Shown: positions 1 through 7,808, counted from the stretch's first letter. The stretch: 35,316 nt of DNA from Robertmurraya sp. (GCA_025451895.1 JANWJP010000018.1:1-35316); one strand, 5' to 3'. Numbers and translations: made by a program. The notes: generated from the letters alone by a model not told the origin.

Positions 1-70
1 GCGGGTGATGGGAATCGAACCCACGACAACAGCTTGGAAGGCTGTAGTTTTACCACTAAACTACACCCGC
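1..70 (-). tRNA. tRNA-Gly (anticodon TCC), cut at the window edge
   Basis: Read on the minus strand, the sequence folds as a cloverleaf. The 7-bp acceptor stem is GCGGGTG/CACCCGC, the D stem is GTTT/AAAC, and the anticodon stem ACAGC/GCTGT encloses loop CTTCCAA with anticodon TCC. The T loop is TTCGATT. The 5' end is at position 70. The 3' acceptor strand ends exactly at position 1, so the discriminator base and any encoded CCA lie outside the window. It decodes GGA and GGG/GGN glycine codons. Confidence 0.95.
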
Positions 71-444
71 ATATAAAGTTTATAAATCATATTTTGAGGG
101 ACTCGAACGATTCCGGCAGCCTTCCTGAAAGAAGAACACCTTACAACAACAAAATATAATTTATCATGTTCGCTAAAATTCGTCAAGAGTGTGTAAAAAA
201 ATTTATTTTTTTACATATTTCTTGCAATAGATGATGTTGCTGAAAATATTACAAAACTGTGAACAAAAAATTCCTGCAAGTTACATTTATCTTTTAGAAA
301 CGTTGATTTTATCAATATAGTGAATTCTTACCTAGTTCCATTGACTCATTTTTCTGTAATTTGTATTCTATAGATAAGGTACAAATTGTTTATACAATTT
401 ATATGTGGTATATTTACTTAATATTCCTTCAAAGGAGAATATCC
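71..444. other. AT-rich intergenic region with a 24-bp AT palindrome
   Basis: No gene is seen here. Positions 192-215 form an inverted repeat, TGTAAAAAAA and TTTTTTTACA around TTTA, with 10-bp arms. It is not followed by a terminator-like tail on either strand. It could be an operator or a curved-DNA element upstream of the small membrane protein gene, or just A/T tract composition. The tRNA-Gly promoter should also lie in this segment on the minus strand. Confidence 0.3.
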
Positions 445-669
445 ATGCACAGGACCTTCTTTTCTTTTATCGGCAGTTTTTTTCTTATCTTTATAGAATG
501 TTATTTAGTTCTCCTTCTTACCGACAGTACGTCGATTGAATTCGGCGGGATCGGAACCTTCATTAATATTTGGGCAATGAATTTTTTCCTTCTATTTACT
601 ATCAGTACGGATATTAAACTGTATCTCAAAGAGAAAAAAGCAGAAAACAACAACACCTTTAGTCATTAA
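445..669 (+). CDS. small two-helix membrane protein, unknown function
   Basis: This encodes a predicted protein of 74 residues. I chose the ATG at 445 because AAAGGAG sits 8 bases upstream at 431-437; an upstream in-frame TTG at 361 lacks any ribosome binding site. Two hydrophobic segments are visible, at about residues 5-26 and 36-53. They are joined by a short polar loop with TDSTSIEFGG and followed by a charged cytoplasmic-looking tail rich in Lys and Glu. The gene stands alone and is closed by a strong terminator at 695. I do not recognise the family. Hydrophobic layout, ribosome binding site and terminator together make it a believable gene, but its function is unknown. Confidence 0.6.
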   Translation: MHRTFFSFIGSFFLIFIECYLVLLLTDSTSIEFGGIGTFINIWAMNFFLLFTISTDIKLYLKEKKAENNNTFSH

Positions 670-694
670 ATTAAAATAAAAAAAATTTTTGCGC

Positions 695-725
695 AACCTA
701 AGGTAAAATTCTTAGGTTTTTTATT
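695..725 (+). terminator. Rho-independent terminator
   Basis: Stem AACCTAAG (695-702) pairs perfectly with CTTAGGTT (711-718) and is followed by a T-rich run. It lies 25 bases after the small membrane protein stop codon. Confidence 0.85.
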
Positions 726-865
726 TTTTACCACAAAATGATACCGAAAACAAAGATGACACTAATTGAAAACAAAATTATCCAATTAACCGTCAAAATT
801 TACCAAATGATGAAATGAAATCGGGAAGGCAAACAAGAAGCTGAAATAGAAAACAGAATTTATGA

Positions 866-1084
866 AGCCGGAATGAGTCAGACAAACCTCTATATAGGCT
901 CGATGATCAAATTCAATCCGCAGTTGAACTGTTTTCCAAGGGAATTCAGGTTGACTTTATAAATTCGCTGGCTGATTTTCAAAAAATGCCCCGCTCAAAC
1001 GAAAGTAAAAGAATTCTTAGTCTATCCGATATCCTCTTCGATAAGTGCATACATGATATTTGCTCCCATTCCTATTCCAAATAA
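866..1084 (+). pseudogene. possible decayed coding fragment, unrecognised
   Basis: An open stretch without a start codon runs from just after a TGA at 863 to a TAA at 1082. It reads as a plausible amphipathic protein, including NESDKPLYRLDDQIQSAVEL and a following VDFINSLADFQKMP. A second frame just upstream, about 814-945, also reads sensibly, with EAEIENRIYEAGMSQTN. That suggests a frameshift near 875-885. No ribosome binding site is seen. I do not recognise the family. It may be a gene remnant or chance. Confidence 0.25.
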
Positions 1085-1181
1085 CCCTGCCATAAAATTT
1101 CATACCTGTTGAATCAAGCGCCTGATTTTTTCATGGATTTCTGTCCGTTTTTATTATTGAATAATTTTTCCATAACCCCAT
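1022..1181 (-). pseudogene. possible broken small gene (about 45 residues)
   Basis: On the minus strand AGAGGAG (1188-1194) precedes two candidate ATGs at 1181 and 1173. The second reads MEKLFNNKNGQKSMKKSGA, then a stop. In another frame an ATG at 1093 gives MAGLFGIGMGANIMYALIEE followed by DIG and a stop at 1022. Together these resemble a short basic-then-glycine-rich peptide split by a frameshift. It overlaps the plus-strand remnant, so at most one of the two readings is real. Confidence 0.25.
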
Positions 1182-1184
1182 TTT

Positions 1185-1521
1185 TTCTCCTCTGCAAGTT
1201 TCCCTGATTAACAACCAGCAAACAAAAACCAAATCAACAGTATAAAGAATGGAAATGTAAATTAATTACTAAACTTACATTATTATACTTCTGAAAAAAG
1301 TCACAATTTTTACAATAAAAATCTTGAATAAATGGAATTAAATAGATATTCCGGAAATTTACGACAACTTTCTTTTAAAACCTTTTCTGTTTCATAACAG
1401 ATTAAAATTCAAAAATCCTGTTATAGCAGTGTTTCTGCAACGAAACCATTTTTATTTAATTTTTACAAAATTTGAAAGTATAAATAATAGAAAGATGTAA
1501 ATTTTCATTAAAGTTCACAAG
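1185..1521. other. AT-rich intergenic stretch upstream of codY-1
   Basis: No reading frame of note is present. The sequence is very AT-rich. The only item I can point to is TTTACGACAAC at 1358-1368, an 11-mer that recurs near the aldehyde dehydrogenase start. Confidence 0.3.
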
Positions 1522-1541
1522 ATATTCATATTTATGAATAT
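1522..1541. promoter_or_regulatory. perfect 20-bp palindrome upstream of codY-1
   Basis: ATATTCATA-TT-TATGAATAT has 9-bp arms and a 2-bp centre. Its centre (1531.5) lies 22 bp, about two helical turns, upstream of the centre of the Fnr-like dyad that follows. It may bind a second regulator on the same DNA face. No partner can be named from the sequence. Confidence 0.4.
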
Positions 1542-1545
1542 TTAT

Positions 1546-1588
1546 TGAGACATATATCACTGTTTTCTCGAAATTTACAGTGTATCAT
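1546..1588 (+). promoter_or_regulatory. Fnr-like class II promoter of codY-1
   Basis: TGAGA-N6-TCACT (1546-1561) matches the Crp/Fnr-type dyad TGTGA-N6-TCACA at 8 of 10 positions. The -10 hexamer TATCAT is at 1583-1588. The dyad centre is 29.5 bp upstream of the -10 box, which puts it near -41.5 relative to the expected start at about 1595. The same spacing recurs at the nirK and DUF2249-operon promoters. Confidence 0.5.
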
Positions 1589-1693
1589 AAGAACTGTCGA
1601 GGCAATTACGGAACATATTTTCTGGATAGAATCACATGTGATTATTATATAGAGGTTAACCTTTCGAATCGCTATTTCTTAGGAGGATGTAAA

Positions 1694-2488
1694 TTGAAGC
1701 TAATCACAAAAACAAGAAAGATTAATACTTTGTTACAGCAGGCCACCGGCAAGCCTGTCAATTTTGCATCAATGTCTGAAACGTTAAGCGAGGTTATCGG
1801 GGCCAATGTCTTTATAGTAGATGTCGAAGGGGAACTGCTTGGCTATGCTGCCCATCACATCATGGAAAACGACAGCATGGCTGCAATAATAGAAGAACGG
1901 CAATTTCCGGCTGATTACGCACGCCGTTTATTGAATATCCGACAAACATCCCCGAACCTTGATATAAAAAGCTATTACACAGCTTTTCTCATTGAAAACA
2001 AAGACATCTTTGCCAAAGCGTTAACGACTGTCGTACCGATTAACAGCGGAGGCGAGCGCCTGGCAACCTTGATTCTTGCCAGATTGGAAGGCGAATTCCA
2101 GAACGATGATCTCATTCTTGCAGAATACGGAGCAACAGTAATCGGCATGGAAATTCTCCGCAGAAATTCTGAAAAAATTGCCCAGGAGTCACGCCATAAG
2201 GCGATTGTGCAAATGGCAATCCATTCTCTATCTTACAGTGAAACAGAGGCTGTTCAATGTATTTTCAGTGAATTAAACGGAACAGAAGGATTGCTTGTTG
2301 CATCAAGAATTGCCGACCGTTACGGTATCACAAGATCCGTGATCGTCAACGCATTAAGAAAACTGGAAAGCGCTGGAGTCATTGAATCCCGCTCCCTTGG
2401 AATGAAGGGAACATATATCAAAGTCCTAAACAAAAAATTGCTGCCTGAATTAGAAAAAGTTACAACAGGCACTAAACTCTTTGCATAA
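1694..2488 (+). CDS. codY: CodY paralogue 1, GTP-sensing pleiotropic repressor family, altered isoleucine pocket
   Basis: The product is 264 residues; family members are about 259. I place the start at TTG 1694 because AGGAGG is at 1681-1686 and the N-terminus then aligns with CodY ([10 protein letters not shown]). The N-terminal GAF effector domain spans about residues 1-155. The C-terminal winged helix, about 200-250, carries the nearly invariant [20 protein letters not shown] and [17 protein letters not shown] motifs, so DNA binding should be preserved. In Bacillus subtilis CodY, Arg61 binds the isoleucine carboxylate; here residue 61 is Ser (ENDSM), and Pro99 is Leu. Phe71, Pro72, Tyr75, Thr96 and Phe98 are kept. 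The gene is monocistronic, not next to clpQY/xerC as in most Bacillales, and has an Fnr-like promoter. It is probably a specialised paralogue whose response to branched-chain amino acids is changed or lost. Confidence 0.93.
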   Translation: MKLITKTRKINTLLQQATGKPVNFASMSETLSEVIGANVFIVDVEGELLGYAAHHIMENDSMAAIIEERQFPADYARRLLNIRQTSPNLDIKSYYTAFLIENKDIFAKALTTVVPINSGGERLATLILARLEGEFQNDDLILAEYGATVIGMEILRRNSEKIAQESRHKAIVQMAIHSLSYSETEAVQCIFSELNGTEGLLVASRIADRYGITRSVIVNALRKLESAGVIESRSLGMKGTYIKVLNKKLLPELEKVTTGTKLFA

Positions 2489-2570
2489 ACAAAATAAAAA
2501 TTTGCTAATCTCTTAACCAATAATATAGATTCCATTAAAGAAACACCATACTCTCTCTCTCTTTCTTTAA

Positions 2571-2608
2571 AAACAAACCGCCTGGATTTGCCCGGCGGTT
2601 TGTTTTTG
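2571..2608 (+). terminator. Rho-independent terminator of codY-1
   Basis: A 12-bp perfect stem, AAACAAACCGCC (2571-2582) with GGCGGTTTGTTT (2594-2605), ends in a T-run. Confidence 0.9.
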
Positions 2609-2705
2609 TTCCAAAAAAGTGTGCTCCTTACTTACACGGTGAATGATTCACTTTCAATTTTAAATACAAGAAAATTTTTTTATATAATTCCTCCTGCTCA
2701 AATTT

Positions 2706-2733
2706 AAAACCCGTCCTTCTAAGAACGGGTTAT
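2706..2733 (-). terminator. weak terminator after tatA
   Basis: Minus-strand stem AACCCGT/ACGGGTT, with a 14-base loop, is followed by TTTAAATTTG. It lies just past the tatA stop and would end the respiratory operon. Confidence 0.55.
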
Positions 2734-2740
2734 TTCAAAA

Positions 2741-2944
2741 TTATTTTTTCTCTGTTCCAGCCGTATCGGCAAGCGCTTTTACGTTTTCTTTTTCATCCTC
2801 AATTAAATCTTTCGTACTGTTTTTAAATTCTCTAAATGTTTGTCCCACAGCACGGCCGATTTCAGGAAGCTTTTTAGGGCCGAAAATCACAAGTGCAATC
2901 ACCAAAATCAAAATTAAACCCGGAATTCCAATATTCGCAAGCAT
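2741..2944 (-). CDS. tatA: Sec-independent protein translocase subunit TatA
   Basis: The 67-residue protein has the TatA/TatE plan: a short N-terminus, one hydrophobic helix (about residues 5-20), the hinge [15 protein letters not shown] with its FGP motif, an amphipathic helix (about 21-45) and a charged tail. AGGGGG lies upstream of the ATG. TatA oligomers form the passage for folded, cofactor-bearing Tat substrates at the cytoplasmic membrane. It is the last gene of the operon whose first product has a twin-arginine signal, so it is probably a TatA dedicated to exporting that oxidoreductase. No tatC is nearby, so a TatC encoded elsewhere must cooperate. Confidence 0.92.
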   Translation of the reverse strand: MLANIGIPGLILILVIALVIFGPKKLPEIGRAVGQTFREFKNSTKDLIEDEKENVKALADTAGTEKK

Positions 2945-2985
2945 GACAAGTTATCCCCCTTGTAATTTTTTTAAAATAGGAATTG

Positions 2986-4332
2986 TCAGTAAAACAAACC
3001 GATATTTTGCAATAAAACTCCTATAATCAATAAATCTACTAAAATAATGATAAAAACCGTAAATTTATTGAAAGCGCTTAACTTTGCTTCTTTTATTTTA
3101 TCTCTATTGCACCCTGATTGGCAAGTACCACATGAAGATTCGGACAATTGTAAAATGCTTTTTTGCACTAATTGGGCTTCAGGTGGCAATTTTTTCTGAA
3201 ACAGCCGTTTAACCCGCCTTTTTATTATAGCGATAAAATCCAGAACAGCACCGACCGGGCAAAAACAACGGCACCAGAAACGAAAAATGAATATGGACAT
3301 GATCAAAATCAGGCCCATAATAATCCATTGACTGACCGGACCTTCTCCACCGAAAAAGACAGCAAAAGGCTCATACCCAGCCATTCCCGGATTATTGAAC
3401 AAAAGAGCAAGCAAAGCGGCAAGCCAAATATATAACCACCTTGATTTTCCCGCAAAAGTTACCAATCTTTGATCCAGACGGTTCTTTGTCAGATGGAGAG
3501 CTTTATAGATTCCTTCCTGCACGGCTCCAAAGGGACACAGCCAACCGCAATAAATATTTTTTCCTATAAAAAGAATAAAAACAGGAATAGCTATAACAAA
3601 AATATACCAAAACGGACGCTCGTTAATGCTCGGCAGTTTGCCTGCGAAAACGCTCAAAAAATTCCCTAAAGTAAGAGAAAAGTTTGCCATAAAACCAATA
3701 ATAATAACAGAAAGAATCAAAAGTAACACCCTGAGTCTTTTCAACTTCAACACTGCTGCCAGACCGGCACCTGCTAAGATCAGAGCGGCAGCGCCATGCT
3801 CCCATTGAAATTGATACGCTTGAACGGGAGGAACATCAAGACCCAACTGGTTCTCCCCCACTGAATACATTCCTTTTTCAACAGCGGCTATAATTCCATC
3901 AGTCGTCATGGTAGCCCCGGCTACAGCATCCAAATCCAAGTCTTCTTTTAAGGTGTCCGTCACCGCCGCTCCCTGCAGATTTTCTGGATAACCGGCCTTC
4001 ACAACCCGCTCCAAATAGGCAGGAGTCTCGGCATGCTCAAGGATGACAGTGTTTATAACCGCTCCTTCCCCGCTCACTGTTGTGAGCATCAGAATCGGCC
4101 CGCCGTACCCGGAAGCACTGGAAATAACCGCATAACTGAGAAACTCTCCATTTTTATCGATGAGTTCATAAGTCTGAAAAGAACCCTTCAATTCCTTGTA
4201 ATCCGCAGCGGCCGGCTCGGCTTTTTGCAGGACATGCAAAATATCCTGTTTATTGACTGCCTGTTGGTATACAGCTGCCAAAATTAACAAAGTGCAAGCA
4301 ATAACCGCCAAAATGATATTTTTCTTTTTCAT
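2986..4332 (-). CDS. NosR/NapH-like membrane flavo-iron-sulfur protein
   Basis: The product is 448 residues from the ATG at 4332; an in-frame TTG at 4368 would add 12 residues. I prefer the ATG because MKKKN plus a hydrophobic helix is a classic signal anchor. Order of parts: N-terminal membrane anchor (about 5-25), an extracytoplasmic FMN-binding domain with DAVAGATMTT (Thr near 143 is the expected covalent flavin site), about six membrane helices, then cysteine motifs CGWLCPFGA and CRCFCPVGA typical of NapH/NosR/RnfA-type electron-transfer proteins, and a further SCGTCQSGC cluster. Such proteins pass electrons from the quinol pool or cytosolic donors across the membrane. Within this operon it likely works with the polyferredoxin encoded just upstream. 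It is shorter than canonical NosR, and no nosZ is present, so a role in nitrous oxide reduction is not supported. Confidence 0.82.
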   Translation of the reverse strand: MKKKNIILAVIACTLLILAAVYQQAVNKQDILHVLQKAEPAAADYKELKGSFQTYELIDKNGEFLSYAVISSASGYGGPILMLTTVSGEGAVINTVILEHAETPAYLERVVKAGYPENLQGAAVTDTLKEDLDLDAVAGATMTTDGIIAAVEKGMYSVGENQLGLDVPPVQAYQFQWEHGAAALILAGAGLAAVLKLKRLRVLLLILSVIIIGFMANFSLTLGNFLSVFAGKLPSINERPFWYIFVIAIPVFILFIGKNIYCGWLCPFGAVQEGIYKALHLTKNRLDQRLVTFAGKSRWLYIWLAALLALLFNNPGMAGYEPFAVFFGGEGPVSQWIIMGLILIMSIFIFRFWCRCFCPVGAVLDFIAIIKRRVKRLFQKKLPPEAQLVQKSILQLSESSCGTCQSGCNRDKIKEAKLSAFNKFTVFIIILVDLLIIGVLLQNIGLFY

Positions 4333-4380
4333 AGGCAAAATCCTACTATTTTCTATTTTCACATCCAACCAGGATATTCC

Positions 4381-4527
4381 TTAATATCCGTTTTCTAATC
4401 GCATGAAAAATATCCCGAGAGCAGCCATTCCTTTATATGCATTATGCTCCGTTCTTGCGGCTTTTAATAAAAACTGCTCTCTCATTTTCCGGTGCATCCT
4501 GTAAAACTGCGACCGGTACTGCACCAT
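4381..4527 (-). CDS. possible small basic protein (48 residues) inside the operon
   Basis: In the 280-bp gap between the polyferredoxin and NosR-like genes, an ATG at 4527 opens a 48-residue frame beginning MVQYRSQFYRMHRKMREQFL and continuing with KAARTEHNAYKGMAALGIFF, ending at TAA 4381. It is Arg/Lys-rich and helix-like. Its ribosome binding site is weak (GAGTAAG). It shares the frame of the NosR-like gene and stops 12 bases before that gene's upstream TTG, so it could also be a remnant of a longer N-terminus. No family is recognised. Confidence 0.3.
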   Translation of the reverse strand: MVQYRSQFYRMHRKMREQFLLKAARTEHNAYKGMAALGIFFMRLENGY

Positions 4528-4612
4528 TATGAACTTACTCAGTTTTGTTTTTGTTGGCTGTTAATGTTGTTCCATTATGATCTGCTATTCTTTCTCCCGC
4601 AAAATATTTTCC

Positions 4613-5755
4613 TCATAATATATTCAAAAGTTGATTCCTGGCGTCGGCAATCATATCTTCTTCCTTTGCTTCGTTTTGGCACCAATAACAAAGAAAGTCT
4701 TCATTTTTTAACGTATCATTACCGCACCGGTGACAGCGGTTAGACTTCACCTCATATATCATAACTGTTTCAAAGGGACGAGGATTGGGTTCTCTGCTCC
4801 TTTCTATACTATTTGTCGGACAAAACAGCTCACATATCCGGCAATCAAGACAATAACCGCTCTTAAAAGTGTGGCGAACCGTTCCATTGACTCTTTCAAT
4901 ATCCAATGCTTTTCCGGGGCAATTTTCAGCACAAAGCCCACAGTTTACACAAGCAGATTTCTTTTTAATAAACGGCCAATAGGCAGGATCAGTCCCTTCC
5001 CGATAATTGTCTGTATAAACTTTTCCCAATCTCTGCTGCCATTTGGGAACTAAACATTCTTCGAACTTTCGTTTCCCGTGTAAAGCATAATCCTTTTCCC
5101 GAACTCTTCGAATCATTTCTTTGCCTTGGCTAAACAAGGTTAAAAACAAATCACGACGGGAAGTCGCCTTCATACCGGAAGAAACGGCCTTTAACTTCTT
5201 TTTCTTCTTAATATTTTCGACAGCATATATATAAGAAAAATTGGACTTATACCCTGTGGCACTTAACCATTCCGATGCGGTATCTAGTGTAAATTGCAGT
5301 CTTTCCAAACAATTTCTCATAGAACACTCGCCGCATTTATCCAAGCGGAGTTCCACATCAGTCAATAAACCAATTTCGAACCATGCGCCTTTAGAAATAC
5401 CGGCAAGACAAGCACTGATTTGTATCGCTCCTTTTTCCCGTCCTTCTTTCGGGAGATATGGCTCATCATGTTCACCGCAAAAGAACTGTGTTACAGCAGC
5501 AGACTGGTTTTTCACCTCAGATATGATTGCCGTTTCATCCCATGGTCCTGCACTAAAAACCTCGGTCGGACAATTAGAAAAACAAACTCCGCATCCCAAA
5601 CATTTATCCTTTTCCAAGAAGACCTTGTCTTCAATAACCGTCAGTGCCCCGCCCGGACAAAGAGATGTGCAATGAAAACAACCGACCCCCTTATGCCGGT
5701 AATTTAAGCATCTCGTCTGGTCGATTTTTATAAATGCCCCTTCATTAAACAGCAT
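4613..5755 (-). CDS. polyferredoxin, multi 4Fe-4S electron carrier with C-terminal zinc-ribbon-like segment
   Basis: The product is 380 residues, with GAGGTG ahead of the ATG and no signal peptide, so it is cytosolic. Two dicluster ferredoxin modules are visible. The N-terminal one has C-x2-C-x3-CPGG and CLGCGVCFSNCP (about residues 26-65). The C-terminal one has CVNCGLCAENCP and CLDCRICELFCP (about 268-310). Between them is KCGECSMRNC, and at the end CHRCG...CYWC looks like a metal ribbon. About four to five clusters are expected. It sits between the TorD-like chaperone and the NosR-like membrane protein, so it may form a NapGH-like pair with the latter and deliver or remove electrons for the molybdoenzyme. 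I do not recognise an exact named family; the ferredoxin folds are certain from the cysteine pattern. Confidence 0.85.
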   Translation of the reverse strand: MLFNEGAFIKIDQTRCLNYRHKGVGCFHCTSLCPGGALTVIEDKVFLEKDKCLGCGVCFSNCPTEVFSAGPWDETAIISEVKNQSAAVTQFFCGEHDEPYLPKEGREKGAIQISACLAGISKGAWFEIGLLTDVELRLDKCGECSMRNCLERLQFTLDTASEWLSATGYKSNFSYIYAVENIKKKKKLKAVSSGMKATSRRDLFLTLFSQGKEMIRRVREKDYALHGKRKFEECLVPKWQQRLGKVYTDNYREGTDPAYWPFIKKKSACVNCGLCAENCPGKALDIERVNGTVRHTFKSGYCLDCRICELFCPTNSIERSREPNPRPFETVMIYEVKSNRCHRCGNDTLKNEDFLCYWCQNEAKEEDMIADARNQLLNIL

Positions 5756-5787
5756 ATTTTCACCTCTTTTTCTCCAATGCGAAAGCT

Positions 5788-6486
5788 TTATACCGGTTTA
5801 TACAGCACTTCTTTCAAACCGGCTTTGGCCACCTTGGCAATTCCCATGTAAGCAGGATGTTCAGCCTTCTCTTCCAAGAGTGTAAAAAATGGATTGATCC
5901 ATTTTAATAAATGCTGCTCTTCAAATTCGGCGATCCTTTCGTCAATTCTGCCGAGCCTTTCCCGGTTTTGTTCCTTCAGGGCTATCCCTTTGCTCCCGTA
6001 TAAATACATCATAAATTCCAACTCTGTAGCCATATGATCGGCAGGTTCTTTTGAAGTATTGGTTAAATGGAGTCCGGCTTCTCTATAGCAACGCTCTGCA
6101 TCAAGGGCAACAGGATTCAGGAACATAATTATTTTTTCATTTGATTGATTGGTAAATAACGATTCATAAATACTTATCACTGGCTGTTCCGGATGATTAA
6201 ATAATCTCGTATATTCTCCCATCATATCTTTTAAGAACAAATCATATCCAATTTCTTGATTTCTCAGTTTGCCGAATAAATTTTCGATCAAATGTATTTC
6301 TTCATCTTGACAACCAATCTCTTCCAAAATATTTACGGAATCATTATGAAAGCTTCCATTAAGCAGCGCTTCTGCCAACTCCTTCTCCGGCCATTGGACA
6401 GACAGGGAAAGTAATTGATAAAAATCCGACACTGCAAATGCCCTGTTCATCTCTTGTTCATCCCTCTTTTCATGAAGCTTCTCCAT
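5788..6486 (-). CDS. TorD/DmsD-family molybdoenzyme maturation chaperone
   Basis: The product is 232 residues. I start at ATG 6486 because GGGGAGGAG lies 6 bases upstream; a longer frame back to 6669 would overlap the NrfD gene and has no such site. The all-helical TorD signature is visible: YEYTRLF-like EYTRLFNHPEQPVISIYES in the middle and DHMATELEFMMYL after it. These are the segments that in TorD/DmsD/NarJ relatives bind the twin-arginine leader and the apoenzyme. It fits its place between the membrane subunit and polyferredoxin genes of a Tat-exported molybdoenzyme operon. It acts in the cytoplasm, holding the catalytic subunit until the cofactor is inserted. Confidence 0.85.
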   Translation of the reverse strand: MEKLHEKRDEQEMNRAFAVSDFYQLLSLSVQWPEKELAEALLNGSFHNDSVNILEEIGCQDEEIHLIENLFGKLRNQEIGYDLFLKDMMGEYTRLFNHPEQPVISIYESLFTNQSNEKIIMFLNPVALDAERCYREAGLHLTNTSKEPADHMATELEFMMYLYGSKGIALKEQNRERLGRIDERIAEFEEQHLLKWINPFFTLLEEKAEHPAYMGIAKVAKAGLKEVLYKPV

Positions 6487-6504
6487 GCTGTACTCCTCCC
6501 CAAA

Positions 6505-6533
6505 GCAAATCTCTTCCAAAATCAGAGATTTGC
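6505..6533 (-). other. intercistronic hairpin just before the torD-like ribosome binding site
   Basis: In the 136-bp gap between the NrfD stop and the TorD-like start, minus-strand GCAAATCTCT pairs perfectly with AGAGATTTGC (10 bp, 9-base loop), ending 9 bases before GGAGGAG. There is no T-run, so it is more likely an mRNA processing, stability or translation element than a terminator. Confidence 0.5.
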
Positions 6534-6622
6534 CCCTTCTAGATTGTTTGTTTTTTAACACGGACCAACCGCCCTGCAACAGATGAAGGATTTTCATCAG
6601 TTGCAGGACATCATTCAAAAGT

Positions 6623-7795
6623 TTAACCCGCCAACTTTCCCCGTTCATGTTCAGAAGAGTGGGTGCCAAGATTTAAAACCCGGAATCCAATCGTAAGAAG
6701 AAATGCTCCCAGTGAAACAATGCCTACTGACAGTCCGACTTCCACCAAAGAAGGAATATAGAAAGATGCACCGTCTCCAAACATTGCCGGTCCCGGCAGA
6801 TTTAATAAAGGATTAAACAATTCAGCCTGGAGAAAATTAGATTTTATGAGATAAATAGCTGCGAAAGCCAAAATCGCCCCTGAAATTAAATTGCCTCCCT
6901 TTGGAGTTGGCTTTTTGGCCAGAAGAATGATAGCACCAGCCAATGCAGCAATCTCAAGCCAAAAACGGACTGCCCCCCCTCCGCCAACAAGCCAGGAAGC
7001 GGAAGCATACTGGCCTCCGGCGCCGGGATATAATCCTATCAAAACCTCTGCAGCCACAAACACTAATTCTGCCCCAAGCAACAGTGCTGCGACTTTTGCA
7101 ATCCTGGAAAGCAAGTTTACAGACATCTCAATATATCCGCTCTTATTTAAAACAAAAGCTATAATCATTAACACAGTCAGGGCAGCAGCAAATGCAGTTA
7201 ACAGAAAGGAAACCGGCTGTGCAGGTGTATTCCACATTGGTCTGGCAATTTGAAAACTAAAGACAAAAGACGTGACAAAAACGAACACTCCCGCCACAAG
7301 AGCAATAACAGCAATCGGCTTTACAGATTTCTCTTCTTTCGTTCCTTCGTGAACAAGAATTAATTGCCGGGTAAAAATGATTGAAATAACCATATATGAA
7401 ACTAGCATGATAAAATCCCAAAACATAGGGGATGTAAGATTTCCGCTCGTGATAAACAGCCAAACCCGCTCCGGATTTCCGATATCAACTATTATGAACA
7501 AGGAAGCGGCAACAATACTGGATACAGCCCCTGTGTACGCAGAAATTCTGCAGTATGGTTTAAATTCATTTAAATTAAACAGATAGGGCAGAGCGGCAAA
7601 AAACAAGCTTCCCGCAGCAACACCCGTAAAAATCATAAAACCGGTAATATACAGCCCCCACATGTTAGTGGTACTCAGATTAGTCATTTGCAACCCTTTT
7701 GTCAGCTGTAAAATCCAGCATACTAAACCAAGTACGGCAAATGCCGCAAAAATTCCCAACCATATATTAGAAGATTTGCGTGTTTGTGTTGACAT
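6623..7795 (-). CDS. nrfD: NrfD/PsrC-type quinol-interacting membrane subunit
   Basis: The product is 390 residues with about nine to ten hydrophobic helices. The early MWGLYITGFMIFTGVAAGS segment is the NrfD hallmark (helices 2-3, quinol site region). It follows the Fe-S subunit gene by 13 bp, in the order catalytic-FeS-membrane typical of complex iron-sulfur molybdoenzymes such as polysulfide, thiosulfate and tetrathionate reductases. Its role is to exchange electrons between menaquinol and the Fe-S subunit on the outer face of the membrane. NrfD subunits lack heme. The substrate of the whole complex cannot be told from this subunit. Confidence 0.88.
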   Translation of the reverse strand: MSTQTRKSSNIWLGIFAAFAVLGLVCWILQLTKGLQMTNLSTTNMWGLYITGFMIFTGVAAGSLFFAALPYLFNLNEFKPYCRISAYTGAVSSIVAASLFIIVDIGNPERVWLFITSGNLTSPMFWDFIMLVSYMVISIIFTRQLILVHEGTKEEKSVKPIAVIALVAGVFVFVTSFVFSFQIARPMWNTPAQPVSFLLTAFAAALTVLMIIAFVLNKSGYIEMSVNLLSRIAKVAALLLGAELVFVAAEVLIGLYPGAGGQYASASWLVGGGGAVRFWLEIAALAGAIILLAKKPTPKGGNLISGAILAFAAIYLIKSNFLQAELFNPLLNLPGPAMFGDGASFYIPSLVEVGLSVGIVSLGAFLLTIGFRVLNLGTHSSEHERGKLAG

Positions 7796-7808
7796 CTTTC
7801 TCCCCTCC

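Noticed and set aside
90-150. Sequence resembling the T loop of a second tRNA next to tRNA-Gly
   Set aside because: TTCGAGT is present on the minus strand, but no T stem, anticodon arm or acceptor stem can be formed.
192-215. AT-only inverted repeat as a terminator
   Set aside because: No GC pairs near the loop and no directional T-run after the stem.
2986-4332. NosR, as part of a nitrous oxide reductase cluster
   Set aside because: The protein is much shorter than NosR, no nosZ, nosD, nosF or nosY is present, and it sits in a molybdoenzyme operon; only NosR/NapH-like electron transfer is supported.
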